Assembly: GCA_029252405.1 (NCBI GenBank)
Contig: JAQXBM010000072.1
Span: 1-64,000, forward strand
Length of the DNA stretch: 64,000 nt
Source: Crocinitomicaceae bacterium
Lineage (GTDB): Bacteria > Bacteroidota > Bacteroidia > Flavobacteriales_D > Crocinitomicaceae
Reading direction: 5' to 3'
The notes beneath the pieces were generated by a model, which was given only the letters and a program-made list of their open reading frames with translations, was not told where the DNA came from and searched no databases. A program made the position numbers and the translations under genes. Position 1 is the stretch's first letter. The number at the start of each line of letters is the position of its first letter. Positions 55,358 to 64,000 of this stretch are shown piece by piece.

Positions 55358-55435
55358 CTTTTTGAACGAGTATTTTCTACTCTCTCCCCCTTCAACTAAT
55401 TCATTTTAGCGATATTTGTCAAAAACCTTCAAAAC

Positions 55436-56440
55436 ATGTCTCAATTAACGACACTTCACGAATTTATAATGGATCGTCAGGCGGATTTTCCTTACGCATC
55501 TGGTGAACTTTCTCGATTACTAAGCGATATCGCTGTTGCCTCAAAAGTGGTGAGTAAAGATGTTCGCCGCGCTGGGTTGCTCGAGAACTTTCTTGGAGCT
55601 CAGGGAAGTACCAACATCCAAGGTGAAGAACAACAAAAATTGGACGTGATTGCAGATAATCAATTCATTCAGATGTTCAAATCTGGGGGTGAAGTCTGTG
55701 GAATTGCTTCAGAGGAAAACGACGATTTCATGGCTTTTGAATCTGATTTTTCCAAACAAGGAAAATACGTGGTACTCTTTGATCCTTTGGATGGTTCATC
55801 CAACATCGATGTGAATGTATCTATCGGAACGATTTTCTCGATTTTTAGACGTACAAGTGAAGTGGGTGAAAGCGCAACATTGGAAGACATGATGCAGCCG
55901 GGTGACAAACAAGTCGCAGCTGGATATGTTCTTTATGGATCGTCGACGATGCTCGTTTACACAACGGGAAGAGGTGTGAATGGATTCACATTGGATCCAT
56001 ACATTGGCGAGTTTTGCCTGTCGCATCCAGACATGAAAATGCCGGAAACAGGTCGTTTGTATGCGATGAACGAAGGAAACGTGAACATTTGCGATCCTGG
56101 AATCAAGCAATACATCGAGGAGAAATGCCAAACGATATTGGAAGGAGCGAATCGTCCGTATTCTGGAAGATACATCGGCTCTTTGGTCGCGGATTTCCAC
56201 CGAAATTTGATCAAAGGGGGAATCTATATTTACCCATCAACGACGGTCGATCCAGAAGGAAAACTGCGCTTGTTATACGAGTGTAACCCATTGGCGTTTA
56301 TTGCTGAGCAAGCAGGTGGATTAGCCACAACAGGTCACGAGCGTATCATGGAAATCAAACCATCAAGATTGCACCAACGCGTTCCATATTTCATCGGATC
56401 AAAAACAATGATGGAGGAAGCAATGTCATATTTGAAATAA
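55436..56440 (+). CDS. fbp: Fructose-1,6-bisphosphatase class I
   Basis: 334 residues. The active-site metal motif [21 protein letters not shown] is unmistakable, with the substrate region [23 protein letters not shown]. Gluconeogenic enzyme. Its stop codon abuts the ATG of mfd directly (no gap), so the two are cotranscribed. Confidence 0.97.
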   Translation: MSQLTTLHEFIMDRQADFPYASGELSRLLSDIAVASKVVSKDVRRAGLLENFLGAQGSTNIQGEEQQKLDVIADNQFIQMFKSGGEVCGIASEENDDFMAFESDFSKQGKYVVLFDPLDGSSNIDVNVSIGTIFSIFRRTSEVGESATLEDMMQPGDKQVAAGYVLYGSSTMLVYTTGRGVNGFTLDPYIGEFCLSHPDMKMPETGRLYAMNEGNVNICDPGIKQYIEEKCQTILEGANRPYSGRYIGSLVADFHRNLIKGGIYIYPSTTVDPEGKLRLLYECNPLAFIAEQAGGLATTGHERIMEIKPSRLHQRVPYFIGSKTMMEEAMSYLK

Positions 56441-59400
56441 ATGGATCACCTCCAACTTCTCTCTGCCTTTTCTAAATTGCCCCAAGTTGACACTACGGCA
56501 AATGAATTGCAATTGGTTGGAACGAAAATTCATTGGCAAGGATTGGTCGGATCTTCTCGATCGATTTGCTCTTCTCAAGTCGCGAAACAAGCTCCGGGAA
56601 ATCATCTTTTTATTCTGGAAGACAAGGAACAAGCGGCCTACTTTTTAAATGATTTACAAGGTTTGTATCCAAAAGATACGACCGTTCTATTTTATCCTGC
56701 CTCCTATCGGGTACCATACGAAATCGAGAAAACGGACAACGCAAATGTCGTTTCGAGAGCGGAGGTCTTAGAGAAAATTTCGAACACCAAAAATACGTGG
56801 GTAGTCACTTATCCAAAAGCGCTATTCGAACGAATTCCTTCGGAAAAGAACCTCACCAAAAGCACACTCAAGCTGGAAGTTGGGAAATCCTACTCGATTG
56901 ATTTTATCAATGAAACACTGCTCGAATTAGAGTTCGATCGTGTAGATTTCGTGTACGAACCAGGGCAATTTTCCATCCGTGGAGGAATTGTCGATGTCTT
57001 CTCCTATTCCAACGATCAACCATTTAGAATTGAGTTTTTTGGAGATGATGTGGAAAGCGTTCGGACCTTCGATGCGAGTACGCAGTTGTCCATCAACGAG
57101 CACAAATTCTTTCACATTGTCCCGAATGTTCAAGGCGGATTGATGAAAGAAGAAAATGTGAGTTTCATTGATTTCATTGGAAATACCACGACGATTTGGT
57201 TGTCATCGTACGATCAAACATTGAATGCCCTTGAGCTTGAATACAAAAAGGCTGTAAAGATTTTTGATGGCTTGAATTCTGAAATCAAGCGCACGATTCC
57301 TTCGGAACTTTTCTACCATCCTGAAGATTTCAAGAAGAATGTCGAGGAAATGACCATTATTGAATTTGGTGCCGATCTTCATTTCGAAAGCGAGCATAAA
57401 ATCACCTTCAATTTCAAACCTCAGCCAAGCTTCAATAAGAACTTTGATTTGCTGACCGAAGATTTAATCCAGCGGAAAAACAATGGATTCAAGAATTTGA
57501 TCTTCTCAAATCAACCGAAACAAATTGATCGCCTGGAGCAGATTTTCAAGGACATTGAGAGGGATATCGAATTCACACCAATGCACTTTTCGCTGCACGA
57601 AGGATTCATCGACCCAACAACGAAGTTGGTTTGTTATACAGATCACCAGATCTTTGAGCGCTACCATCGCTTCCGTTTAAAAGAAGGATTCCGCCAAGCA
57701 AAACAGGCATTGACGCTAAAAGAATTGTACAATTTACAGCGCGGAGATTACGTCACACACATTGATCATGGAGTTGGAAAATTCTCGGGATTGGAGACGA
57801 TTGACGTGAATGGAAAGTCGCAGGAAGCCATTCGCTTATTGTACCGTGATAACGACGTTCTGTACGTTGGAATCCACTCGCTTCACAGAATTTCCAAGTT
57901 CACAGGTAAAGATGGTGGCACCCCAAAAATGAACAAGTTGGGGTCGGCTACTTGGGCAAACCTCAAAAAGAAAACAAAGAAAAAGATCAAGGAATTGGCC
58001 TTCGATCTTATCAAATTATACGCAAAACGAAAGAGTCAGCCTGGCTTCTCATATTCACCCGATTCGTACTTGCAAAATGAGCTAGAGGCTTCGTTTATGT
58101 ACGAGGACACGCCCGATCAGCTCAAGGCGACAATTGCCGTAAAAGAAGACATGGAATCTTCCACTCCCATGGATCGATTGATTTGTGGGGATGTTGGATT
58201 CGGGAAGACAGAAATTGCCGTTCGTGCGGCATTTAAAGCAGTTGCGGATAGTAAGCAAGTCGCGATTTTGGTTCCAACAACGATACTTTCGATGCAGCAT
58301 TACCGCAGTTTCAAGGAACGCTTGGAGGGAATGCCTTGTACGGTTGATTACATCAATCGCTTTAAATCGGCGAAGGAAACAACTGAGACCTTGAAGAAAT
58401 TGGCTGAGGGCAAAATCGACATTCTCATCGGAACGCATGCCATTGCGAGTCAGCGTGTGAAGTTCAAAGATTTGGGATTGATGATCATCGACGAAGAGCA
58501 AAAGTTCGGAGTTTCGGTGAAAGATAAATTGAAAACGCTTCGTGCAACCGTGGATACACTCACACTTACCGCAACGCCCATTCCGAGAACGCTTCAATTT
58601 TCATTGATGGGAGCACGTGATTTGAGTATCATCAACACGCCTCCTCCAAATAGGCAGCCCGTTCTCACGGAAGTCATTCAGTTCAACGAAGAAACGATTC
58701 GAGATACAGTGGCTTACGAAGTAAGTCGTGGTGGACAGGTGTTTTTCGTTCACAACCGTTTGCAAAATATCAAGGAAGTCGCGGGCATGCTTCAGCGCTT
58801 GTGTCCGGGTATTCGCGTGGGAATTGGCCATGGACAAATGGATGGAAAGCAGCTGGAAAAAATCATGCTTGGTTTCATTGAAGGTGAATACGACGTGCTC
58901 TTGGCAACAACGATCATCGAATCGGGAATTGATATTTCGAATGCCAACACGATTATCATCAACAACGCACAAAACTTCGGAATTAGTGACTTGCACCAGT
59001 TACGTGGGCGAGTTGGTCGATCGAATAAGAAAGCATTTTGTTACCTCATTGCACCGTCTTCAGTTGCGTTGACGAATGAAGCGCGTAAACGTCTCGAAGC
59101 CTTGGTTCAATTCTCAGATTTAGGATCAGGATTCAACATTGCCATGAAAGATTTGGACATTCGTGGAGCCGGAAACTTGTTAGGTGGAGAGCAAAGTGGA
59201 TTCATTTCTGATATCGGATTCGAAATGTATCAGAAGATCTTGAATGAAGCGATTGACGAATTGCGCGAATCAGAGTTTAAGGATTTATTTGCTGATCGAA
59301 ACAGTGATAGTTTGACACAGTTCGTGCGCGATTGCGTCCTTGAAACAGACCTCGAGATTCGAATTCCAGATACATACGTGAACAATGTTGCCGAGCGATT

Positions 59401-59779
59401 GAGTCTCTATCAAGACATGGATAACCTCAAAAATGAGGAAGAATTGAAGACATTCCTGAAGGAACTTGCAGATCGATTTGGACCGATTCCAGAACAGGTT
59501 GATGAATTGGCATACTCGTTCAAACTTCGTTGGCTGGCGCAAGAATTGGGAATTGAACGATTGATCTTGAAATCTGAAAAGATGATTGGTTATTTCGTGG
59601 CAAATCCAAAGTCTCCATATTATGAATCGCCGATTTTCACCAAAGTGCTGGATTACGTATCCAAACACCCAAATGGCGTTAAGTTGAGTGAGAAAAATGA
59701 TCGGTTGCGCATAATTTACAGCGATGTGAAAGGATTGGAGGATGCGCGGGATTGTTTGAGTTCGGTTTTGAAGGTTTAA
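56441..59779 (+). CDS. mfd: Transcription-repair coupling factor Mfd
   Basis: 1112 residues. UvrB-like N-terminal region, RNA-polymerase-interaction domain around YVTHIDHGVGKF, then RecG-like translocase motifs: Walker A GDVGFGKTEIA, DEEQ box (IDEEQKFGV), TATPIPRTLQ, and VGRSNKKAFCYL with GRVGR. It releases stalled RNA polymerase and recruits UvrABC. Length matches the family. Starts immediately after fbp. Confidence 0.97.
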   Translation: MDHLQLLSAFSKLPQVDTTANELQLVGTKIHWQGLVGSSRSICSSQVAKQAPGNHLFILEDKEQAAYFLNDLQGLYPKDTTVLFYPASYRVPYEIEKTDNANVVSRAEVLEKISNTKNTWVVTYPKALFERIPSEKNLTKSTLKLEVGKSYSIDFINETLLELEFDRVDFVYEPGQFSIRGGIVDVFSYSNDQPFRIEFFGDDVESVRTFDASTQLSINEHKFFHIVPNVQGGLMKEENVSFIDFIGNTTTIWLSSYDQTLNALELEYKKAVKIFDGLNSEIKRTIPSELFYHPEDFKKNVEEMTIIEFGADLHFESEHKITFNFKPQPSFNKNFDLLTEDLIQRKNNGFKNLIFSNQPKQIDRLEQIFKDIERDIEFTPMHFSLHEGFIDPTTKLVCYTDHQIFERYHRFRLKEGFRQAKQALTLKELYNLQRGDYVTHIDHGVGKFSGLETIDVNGKSQEAIRLLYRDNDVLYVGIHSLHRISKFTGKDGGTPKMNKLGSATWANLKKKTKKKIKELAFDLIKLYAKRKSQPGFSYSPDSYLQNELEASFMYEDTPDQLKATIAVKEDMESSTPMDRLICGDVGFGKTEIAVRAAFKAVADSKQVAILVPTTILSMQHYRSFKERLEGMPCTVDYINRFKSAKETTETLKKLAEGKIDILIGTHAIASQRVKFKDLGLMIIDEEQKFGVSVKDKLKTLRATVDTLTLTATPIPRTLQFSLMGARDLSIINTPPPNRQPVLTEVIQFNEETIRDTVAYEVSRGGQVFFVHNRLQNIKEVAGMLQRLCPGIRVGIGHGQMDGKQLEKIMLGFIEGEYDVLLATTIIESGIDISNANTIIINNAQNFGISDLHQLRGRVGRSNKKAFCYLIAPSSVALTNEARKRLEALVQFSDLGSGFNIAMKDLDIRGAGNLLGGEQSGFISDIGFEMYQKILNEAIDELRESEFKDLFADRNSDSLTQFVRDCVLETDLEIRIPDTYVNNVAERLSLYQDMDNLKNEEELKTFLKELADRFGPIPEQVDELAYSFKLRWLAQELGIERLILKSEKMIGYFVANPKSPYYESPIFTKVLDYVSKHPNGVKLSEKNDRLRIIYSDVKGLEDARDCLSSVLKV

Positions 59780-59794
59780 AAAACGAGTTCGGCA

Positions 59795-59853
59795 CTTCGA
59801 CAGGCTCAGTGACCTTCACACTCGGTTCGTGCGGTGCCTGAGCGAAGCCGAAG
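59795..59853. repeat. REP-like inverted repeat downstream of mfd
   Basis: The left arm CTTCGACAGGCTCAGTGACC (59795-59814) and right arm GGTGCCTGAGCGAAGCCGAA (59833-59852) are imperfect reverse complements. The CTTCGACAGGCTCAGTGACC type repeat is common in environmental bacterial genomes. Confidence 0.6.
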
Positions 59854-59922
59854 ACCAAGCAACGAAAGCGCAACGCATCTAATATAAATTCATTCTAAAC
59901 CTATTTTCCCGTATTATTATCT

Positions 59923-60462
59923 GTGGCCTTTAATCGTCTCAATCACTCGATACTGGGAGAAATCCGACCGCGATTTGCTCTGAAAATTGACTCTGATCCT
60001 GAGAAGGCAGTTGATCATGTGGAGAATTCTATTCATAAGGAAAAGACTATTTCTGGGGATCGATCCAATCAATTAATTTTCGTGAAAACACCTAGCTGGG
60101 AGCAACATTATTGGTCACCCGAAATGACGGTTCGCATTGAAGTTGAAGAATACACGGATTACACCACCGTTTCGTGTTTAGTCGGACCGAGACAAGCTGT
60201 TTGGGCACTTTGGGCATTCATCTATTCTTCGATTCTTTTGGTGACTGTTTTCGGGGGGATCTTTGGGTTGGTTGAATACAATCAAGAAGGGTCGAGCGGC
60301 TGGGTTTGGGTCATCCCTGTTGGGATTGTTCTGTTATCAAGTGCATTTTTTGCCTCAAAAATCGGTCAGCGAAAAGGCCGCGATCAGATGCTTCACTTGA
60401 TTAGTTTTTTGTACCACTCTTTGGAAGAAATCGGTTCTGTGGAACGCTTGGAAAGAAGGTAA
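59923..60462 (+). CDS. Two-helix membrane protein of unknown function
   Basis: 179 residues with a soluble N-terminal ~90 residues and two membrane helices near the middle (AFIYSSILLVTVFGGIFGLV; GWVWVIPVGIVLLSSAFFA). Start codon GTG (59923). No family recognised. A hairpin that may serve as a terminator for the opposite gene lies just after its stop. Confidence 0.6.
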   Translation: MAFNRLNHSILGEIRPRFALKIDSDPEKAVDHVENSIHKEKTISGDRSNQLIFVKTPSWEQHYWSPEMTVRIEVEEYTDYTTVSCLVGPRQAVWALWAFIYSSILLVTVFGGIFGLVEYNQEGSSGWVWVIPVGIVLLSSAFFASKIGQRKGRDQMLHLISFLYHSLEEIGSVERLERR

Positions 60463-60493
60463 TAAAATAGACCACGCTTTTGGCGTGGTCTAT
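60461..60493 (-). terminator. Terminator of jacalin-like lectin gene
   Basis: ATAGACCACGC (60467-60477) pairs with GCGTGGTCTAT (60483-60493), loop TTTTG; the T run follows on the minus strand, so it mainly ends the lectin gene. The plus-strand gene also stops here. Confidence 0.75.
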
Positions 60494-60499
60494 ACAATG

Positions 60500-60913
60500 T
60501 TAATGTTCTTCGTTATGTACATTCATCTCGCCTAAAACATTAAGCCTATCCAGTCTATCGCCAAAGTTTCCTCCGAGTGCAACAATGGTCCCCGTTAGCG
60601 TTGTTTTATGACCACCACCCTTTTCGTCATCGCCGCCTTTAAGGGAGCGCCCTTCGTTTGTTGTGATTTCGATGCTATTAACTTCTTCACCATGCGTAAT
60701 GACCATTCTACTAATAAATTCGTCCTTATTGAGAACCAAATCTTCTTTTCGCGCTGGGGTTCCACCATCCCCTCCAAAAAGATCCCCGTTAATGACAATA
60801 GCATCTACTCTGCTACCAGCATTAATCTTTCGAATCCCTCTGTCGGTAAAATTCGTTTTTGCAGTTCCTCTTCCCGCTTGATACGTTTGTAAATTTTTAA
60901 TGTTAAGACTCAT
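60500..60913 (-). CDS. Jacalin-like lectin domain protein, no signal peptide
   Basis: 137 residues covering one jacalin-like fold: IRKINAGSRVDAIVINGDLF, GGDGGTP, the E-x-I-x-R-M strand (DEFISRMVITHGEEVNSIEI), TNEGRS and the ending LTGTIVALGGNFGDRLDRLN. Jacalin domains bind carbohydrates. There is no N-terminal signal, T9SS tail or membrane segment, so export is unclear. It is alone on its strand with a strong terminator. Confidence 0.75.
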   Translation of the reverse strand: MSLNIKNLQTYQAGRGTAKTNFTDRGIRKINAGSRVDAIVINGDLFGGDGGTPARKEDLVLNKDEFISRMVITHGEEVNSIEITTNEGRSLKGGDDEKGGGHKTTLTGTIVALGGNFGDRLDRLNVLGEMNVHNEEH

Positions 60914-61198
60914 AATAAATTGTTTAGTAATATCTCCTACTCTGTTTAGGCTTTTCGGATTCCGCCCGTCTGAGTAATCATGAGAAGTGGTAGTTTCTCA
61001 AACGACCAAATTGATGTCGATGATTACACCACAAAGAAAGGCTTGGGGTGACCTGGGAAGGTCATACTTACGGGTGATTCCCTTCAAATTCAACCGTTTG
61101 GGTGAACACCTATTTTAGGAAATGGGGGTGAGAATACGTTAGAAGATTAATGTCTATCGCCTAAGATGCAGTGAGATGTGGTCGAATTAAAACGGGAT

Positions 61199-62844
61199 CT
61201 AATTCTTTACGAATTTTCCAACCCTTTTCTGAGTTCCAACGCTTACTTGAACAGTGTACATTCCTTGCGCGAAATCTCGTTTATCAATTTCAAGATCTCC
61301 AAGCGACTCTTTCTGAAGAATCAACCGGTTTGAGGCATCATAAATTGCTACGCTCGCAGGTTTGTTCGGAAGCTCGATCATTAATCGGTCTTCGACAGGG
61401 TTCGGGTACATCGCAACCAACAACAATTCTTGCTCGAAAATGCTTGCGTCAGAAATATTCACATTAATGCATGTGCTATCCGCACCGCAGCTGTTCGTAG
61501 AAGTCAAACAAACCAAGTATGTTCCCGTGGAAGAATACGTATGCGTAGGATTCTGGCTTGTTGAGGTGTTCCCGTCTCCAAAATCCCAGAGCCACGAGTT
61601 AGGGCTTTGCGTAGATAAATCCGTAAATGAAGCATCATAACCTGATGAAGTCTCGCTCCAATCAGTATTGGGAAGATCACAGGTAATAACTACAGTCTGA
61701 CAGGTTGAATCGTTTCCGCAATTATTGGTTGCGATCATGCAAACGGTGTACGTTCCAGGGCTATTGTATATGTGCAATGGATTCTGCATTGCGCTCGCGT
61801 TTCCGTCTCCAAAGTCCCACAAATATTGCGTCGCACCTATAGATTGATTGGAAAAGAACGCTGCCAAACCGTTGTTCGACTGTGTCCAACCTGATGTTGG
61901 CTGGGGCAGGTTATCGTGACAGTGGAGCAAGTGCTATCAATTCCACAAGCATTCCATGAAGTCAAGCAAACGGCATACGATCCCGTCGTTGTATTCTGAT
62001 GTACTGGATTCTGTTGTGAAGAGGTATTCCCATCTCCAAAATCCCAGAGCCAATTCGTCGGTATGTTGGATGTTAGATCTGTGAAATCCGCTATGTATTC
62101 AATGGTGTTAACAGACCAATCTAAGATTGGTGGACCGCAGATATAGACGTTACTGCAGATGGTATCGTTTCCACAAGTGTCAGTAACAATCATACACGCT
62201 GTGTAGTTCCCTGGATTCGCATAGGTATGACATGGATTCTGCTGTGTCGAGGTATTTCCATCTCCAAAATCCCATTGCCAAGCAAGTCCGCCTGCAGTTG
62301 TATCCGTGAAACAAGTGGTATTTCCGGTGATCGCAGATGTATATCCTCCTCCAATCGGAGCACAGGATATTGTTACAGAACCATCGGTTGATGCGTAGCC
62401 CCCAGACCAGCCGAAGCCATTGTTCCAATATTCATTCTGGGGCAGGAAAGTAAATGCTACTGGTGAAACATCCCCAACGTTTCCGACCGCATTGAATTTT
62501 ATCGTAAAAACGATGTCTCCCGCATTCAAAGTAGGTCCAATTGAGATCAGTGAAAACCATTGATACGTCAAAACTCCTCCTCCGACATAGGTGAAAGTAG
62601 CACCTCTGGGGTTGGACAATCCGAAATAAGAAATTTGGTCGTATGTGATGATCGTTGTGTCGAAAATTATCGTCCCTCCAATCGCAGTGATATTTTGCCA
62701 GTTTGTTCCAGCGCGAATTGGCACCTCAACAGAAGCTGGCGATGTTGTGAACTCATGATCGGCAGTAATTTCCAGCGGCGGATATGGTTGCGCCCATGCG
62801 TTTGTCAGTAGCAATCCGAATACGAGTAGCAGTATATGTCTCAT
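61199..62844 (-). pseudogene. Frameshifted PKD-repeat secreted protein with T9SS tail
   Basis: The first frame (62844 to about 61905) starts with signal peptide MRHILLLVFGLLLTNAWAQ and contains two PKD repeats (WDFGDGNTSTQQNPCHTY; WLWDFGDGNTSSQQNPVH). The second frame (about 61905 to 61199) continues with two more PKD repeats and a T9SS tail (VAMYPNPVEDRLMIELPNKP). Adding one C at the C4 run (G4 at 61903-61906 on the plus strand) joins them as ...ITCPQPTSGW.... Total length is 3n+2. Real frameshift, phase variation or sequencing error is unresolved. Confidence 0.8.
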
Positions 62845-62926
62845 TTATGTGACGTTATGGGCAGAATTTACGAATTTTTATATCGGTTTATTGTTGTATT
62901 TTTAGCCATAAAATAAAACTCCCGCT

Positions 62927-63553
62927 ATGAAATCACTATTAATTCTCTCTGCGCTTTTGTTACTCGCGTCTTGCGGAAACAATAAACTTCGCTTTCAACG
63001 TGTGAAGCTTTTTAATAAGCAGGAAATCGTGCACATTGATGATGCCCAAGTTGCGGAAAAAACCAAACCCATTCTTCAGCGAACAACAGCGAGAGCTTCT
63101 TCATCAGACGCCGAAAAACATTCGAAGAATAGTGCTGATGAAACATCAAGTAAACCGATAACGACAGAATCGGCAGATGAGGAAATCGTTGTCCCAGAAT
63201 TGCCAATTTCAGTTTCCGACACCCTCGAAAACAAGGAAGATGACGAAACGAAGGCAATCGCACTAAAAGCGGAAAAAATTTCTACGATTGCTATTTGGAT
63301 GAACAGAACAGTACTTATTGTTTTGCTTCTGAGCGCGATTATTGCCCTGCTTATGTTCGACGGGCTACCCTTGCTTGGTGGAGCCATTTTTGGGCTCGTT
63401 CTTGCCATAGGAGCAATGATTGCTGGTTTTGTATCAAAATCAAAATCTCATAATACACCGCTGGGGTCTAAACAATCTAGCAGGGCAATAGTAACTGGAG
63501 GAATGATCGCTTTGCTCCTTGGATTGATTCTGTTTTTATACTTTCAATTTTAG
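62927..63553 (+). CDS. Lipoprotein with C-terminal membrane helices
   Basis: 208 residues. Lipobox LLASC after a short leader (MKSLLILSALLLLASCGNNK), a Ser/Glu/Thr-rich linker, then two to three C-terminal membrane helices (VLIVLLLSAIIALLMF; GLLLG-type end). Unusual mix of lipid anchor and helices. It resembles the next gene over its first ~25 residues, so the two are tandem paralogues. Confidence 0.65.
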   Translation: MKSLLILSALLLLASCGNNKLRFQRVKLFNKQEIVHIDDAQVAEKTKPILQRTTARASSSDAEKHSKNSADETSSKPITTESADEEIVVPELPISVSDTLENKEDDETKAIALKAEKISTIAIWMNRTVLIVLLLSAIIALLMFDGLPLLGGAIFGLVLAIGAMIAGFVSKSKSHNTPLGSKQSSRAIVTGGMIALLLGLILFLYFQF

Positions 63554-63733
63554 TCTATCAACTGGTGCAGGAAGATCAAGTGTCTCCGTTTTTTTCCTAG
63601 GTATTATTCTCTTTGACTTCTGACGACTCTTGGAATCACTGCGTTTTTCTCGTAATTCTATCTCTTCTGAAAAATTCACCTTTCCCTTAAACTAAAACGC
63701 TAACTTCGTCGTTAAGTAATCACAGACTAACTT

Positions 63734-64000
63734 ATGCGATTCATATATTTCCTCCTAATTACGCTTATTTTATCCGCCTGCGGTCATCAGAAAATTCGGT
63801 TTTCAAAGGTGAAGCGGACGCAGAAAGTTGTGGAAATCAGTGAAATTCCTTCATTGAAAGAACAAACTGAAACGGCTACCGTCCGACAAGCTGAGGTGGA
63901 AAAAACTCAGCCGGAAAATACTTCCGTTTCAACTGAGACGAGCGAAGCTGATCAATCCGTTGAGGAAAGCATCACAACATATGAGCTGGAAACTATAGGA
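63734..64000 (+). CDS. Lipoprotein, 5' part (runs off the window)
   Basis: The frame starts MRFIYFLLITLILSACGHQK with lipobox LSAC, then KIRFSKVKRTQKVVEISE and a Thr/Glu-rich stretch. The start KIRFSKVK matches KLRFQRVK of the preceding gene, showing tandem duplication. The 3' end lies outside the window. Confidence 0.6.
   Translation, partial: MRFIYFLLITLILSACGHQKIRFSKVKRTQKVVEISEIPSLKEQTETATVRQAEVEKTQPENTSVSTETSEADQSVEESITTYELETIG

Noticed and set aside
58082-58597. A 171-codon open frame on the minus strand inside mfd
   Set aside because: Antisense to the RecG-like helicase core of mfd; composition fits a shadow frame.
60980-61051. 23-residue plus-strand frame between the lectin and PKD genes
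   Set aside because: Too short, no start-site signals and no conservation evidence; the region holds a palindrome instead.
61199-62844. Repeated DNA pattern (GGAGATGG..AAATCCCA-type) suggesting a satellite repeat
   Set aside because: It is the codon-level echo of four PKD domains (WDFGDGN motif), so it is protein-domain repetition, not a DNA repeat element.

Overview
The window looks like chromosomal DNA of a Bacteroidota species, most likely order Flavobacteriales (Crocinitomicaceae/Fluviicola-like; family placement is inference). The signs are type IX secretion (T9SS) C-terminal sorting domains on several secreted proteins, many SPII lipoproteins with short Bacteroidota-type lipoboxes, the purH/mreBCD/mrdA/rodA block, a bacterial kynurenine pathway, and start-proximal TAnnTTTG boxes, which is the Bacteroidota sigma-factor -7 element. 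Coding density is high and no prophage, insertion sequence, CRISPR array, rRNA or tRNA was seen. Most genes are chromosomal housekeeping or envelope genes.

Layout. 1-6.3 kb: the 3' end of a photolyase-like gene whose Fe-S ligands appear to be missing, small TerB-like and DUF1059-like genes, a long PLP enzyme, and secreted or lipoprotein genes. 6.5-10.8 kb: kynU, a small membrane protein, kmo and a putative outer-membrane protein in one operon, then a repeat hairpin and an ArsC-like gene. 11-16 kb: an EamA transporter, a GAF/HisKA_2 kinase, a hydrolase, and yicC-gmk-nadD. 16.2-20.9 kb: scoB and scoA, separated by a secreted subtilisin, an HxlR regulator and a small membrane protein. 20.9-31.2 kb, minus strand: the cell-wall elongation block purH, mreB, mreC, mreD, mrdA (PBP2), rodA and PBP1A. 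31.5-44.6 kb: an OmpR-type regulator, dCMP deaminase, an S41 protease, a secreted cytochrome c/PHM-like copper protein, rsmA, ispD, metF and a PQQ-propeller protein. 44.9-50 kb: ribE with a frameshifted upstream neighbour, hemL, endonuclease V and small envelope genes. 49.5-60 kb: a transaminase/omega-amidase pair, a large T9SS protein, a second HisKA_2 kinase, fbp and mfd. 60-64 kb: a jacalin-like lectin, a frameshifted PKD/T9SS protein and two tandem related lipoproteins, the second cut by the window end.

Functional themes are peptidoglycan synthesis and rod shape (MreBCD, RodA, PBP2, PBP1A), NAD-related metabolism (kynU, kmo, nadD), nucleotide metabolism (gmk, purH, dCMP deaminase), cofactor synthesis (hemL, ribE, ispD, metF), and T9SS cargo. 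I found no convincing new defence or mobile system. The most unusual items are the photolyase lacking its cluster ligands, the signal-less jacalin lectin, the heme/copper T9SS protein, two genes that seem to start at ATT, several leaderless promoters, two frameshifted genes and a small gene remnant.
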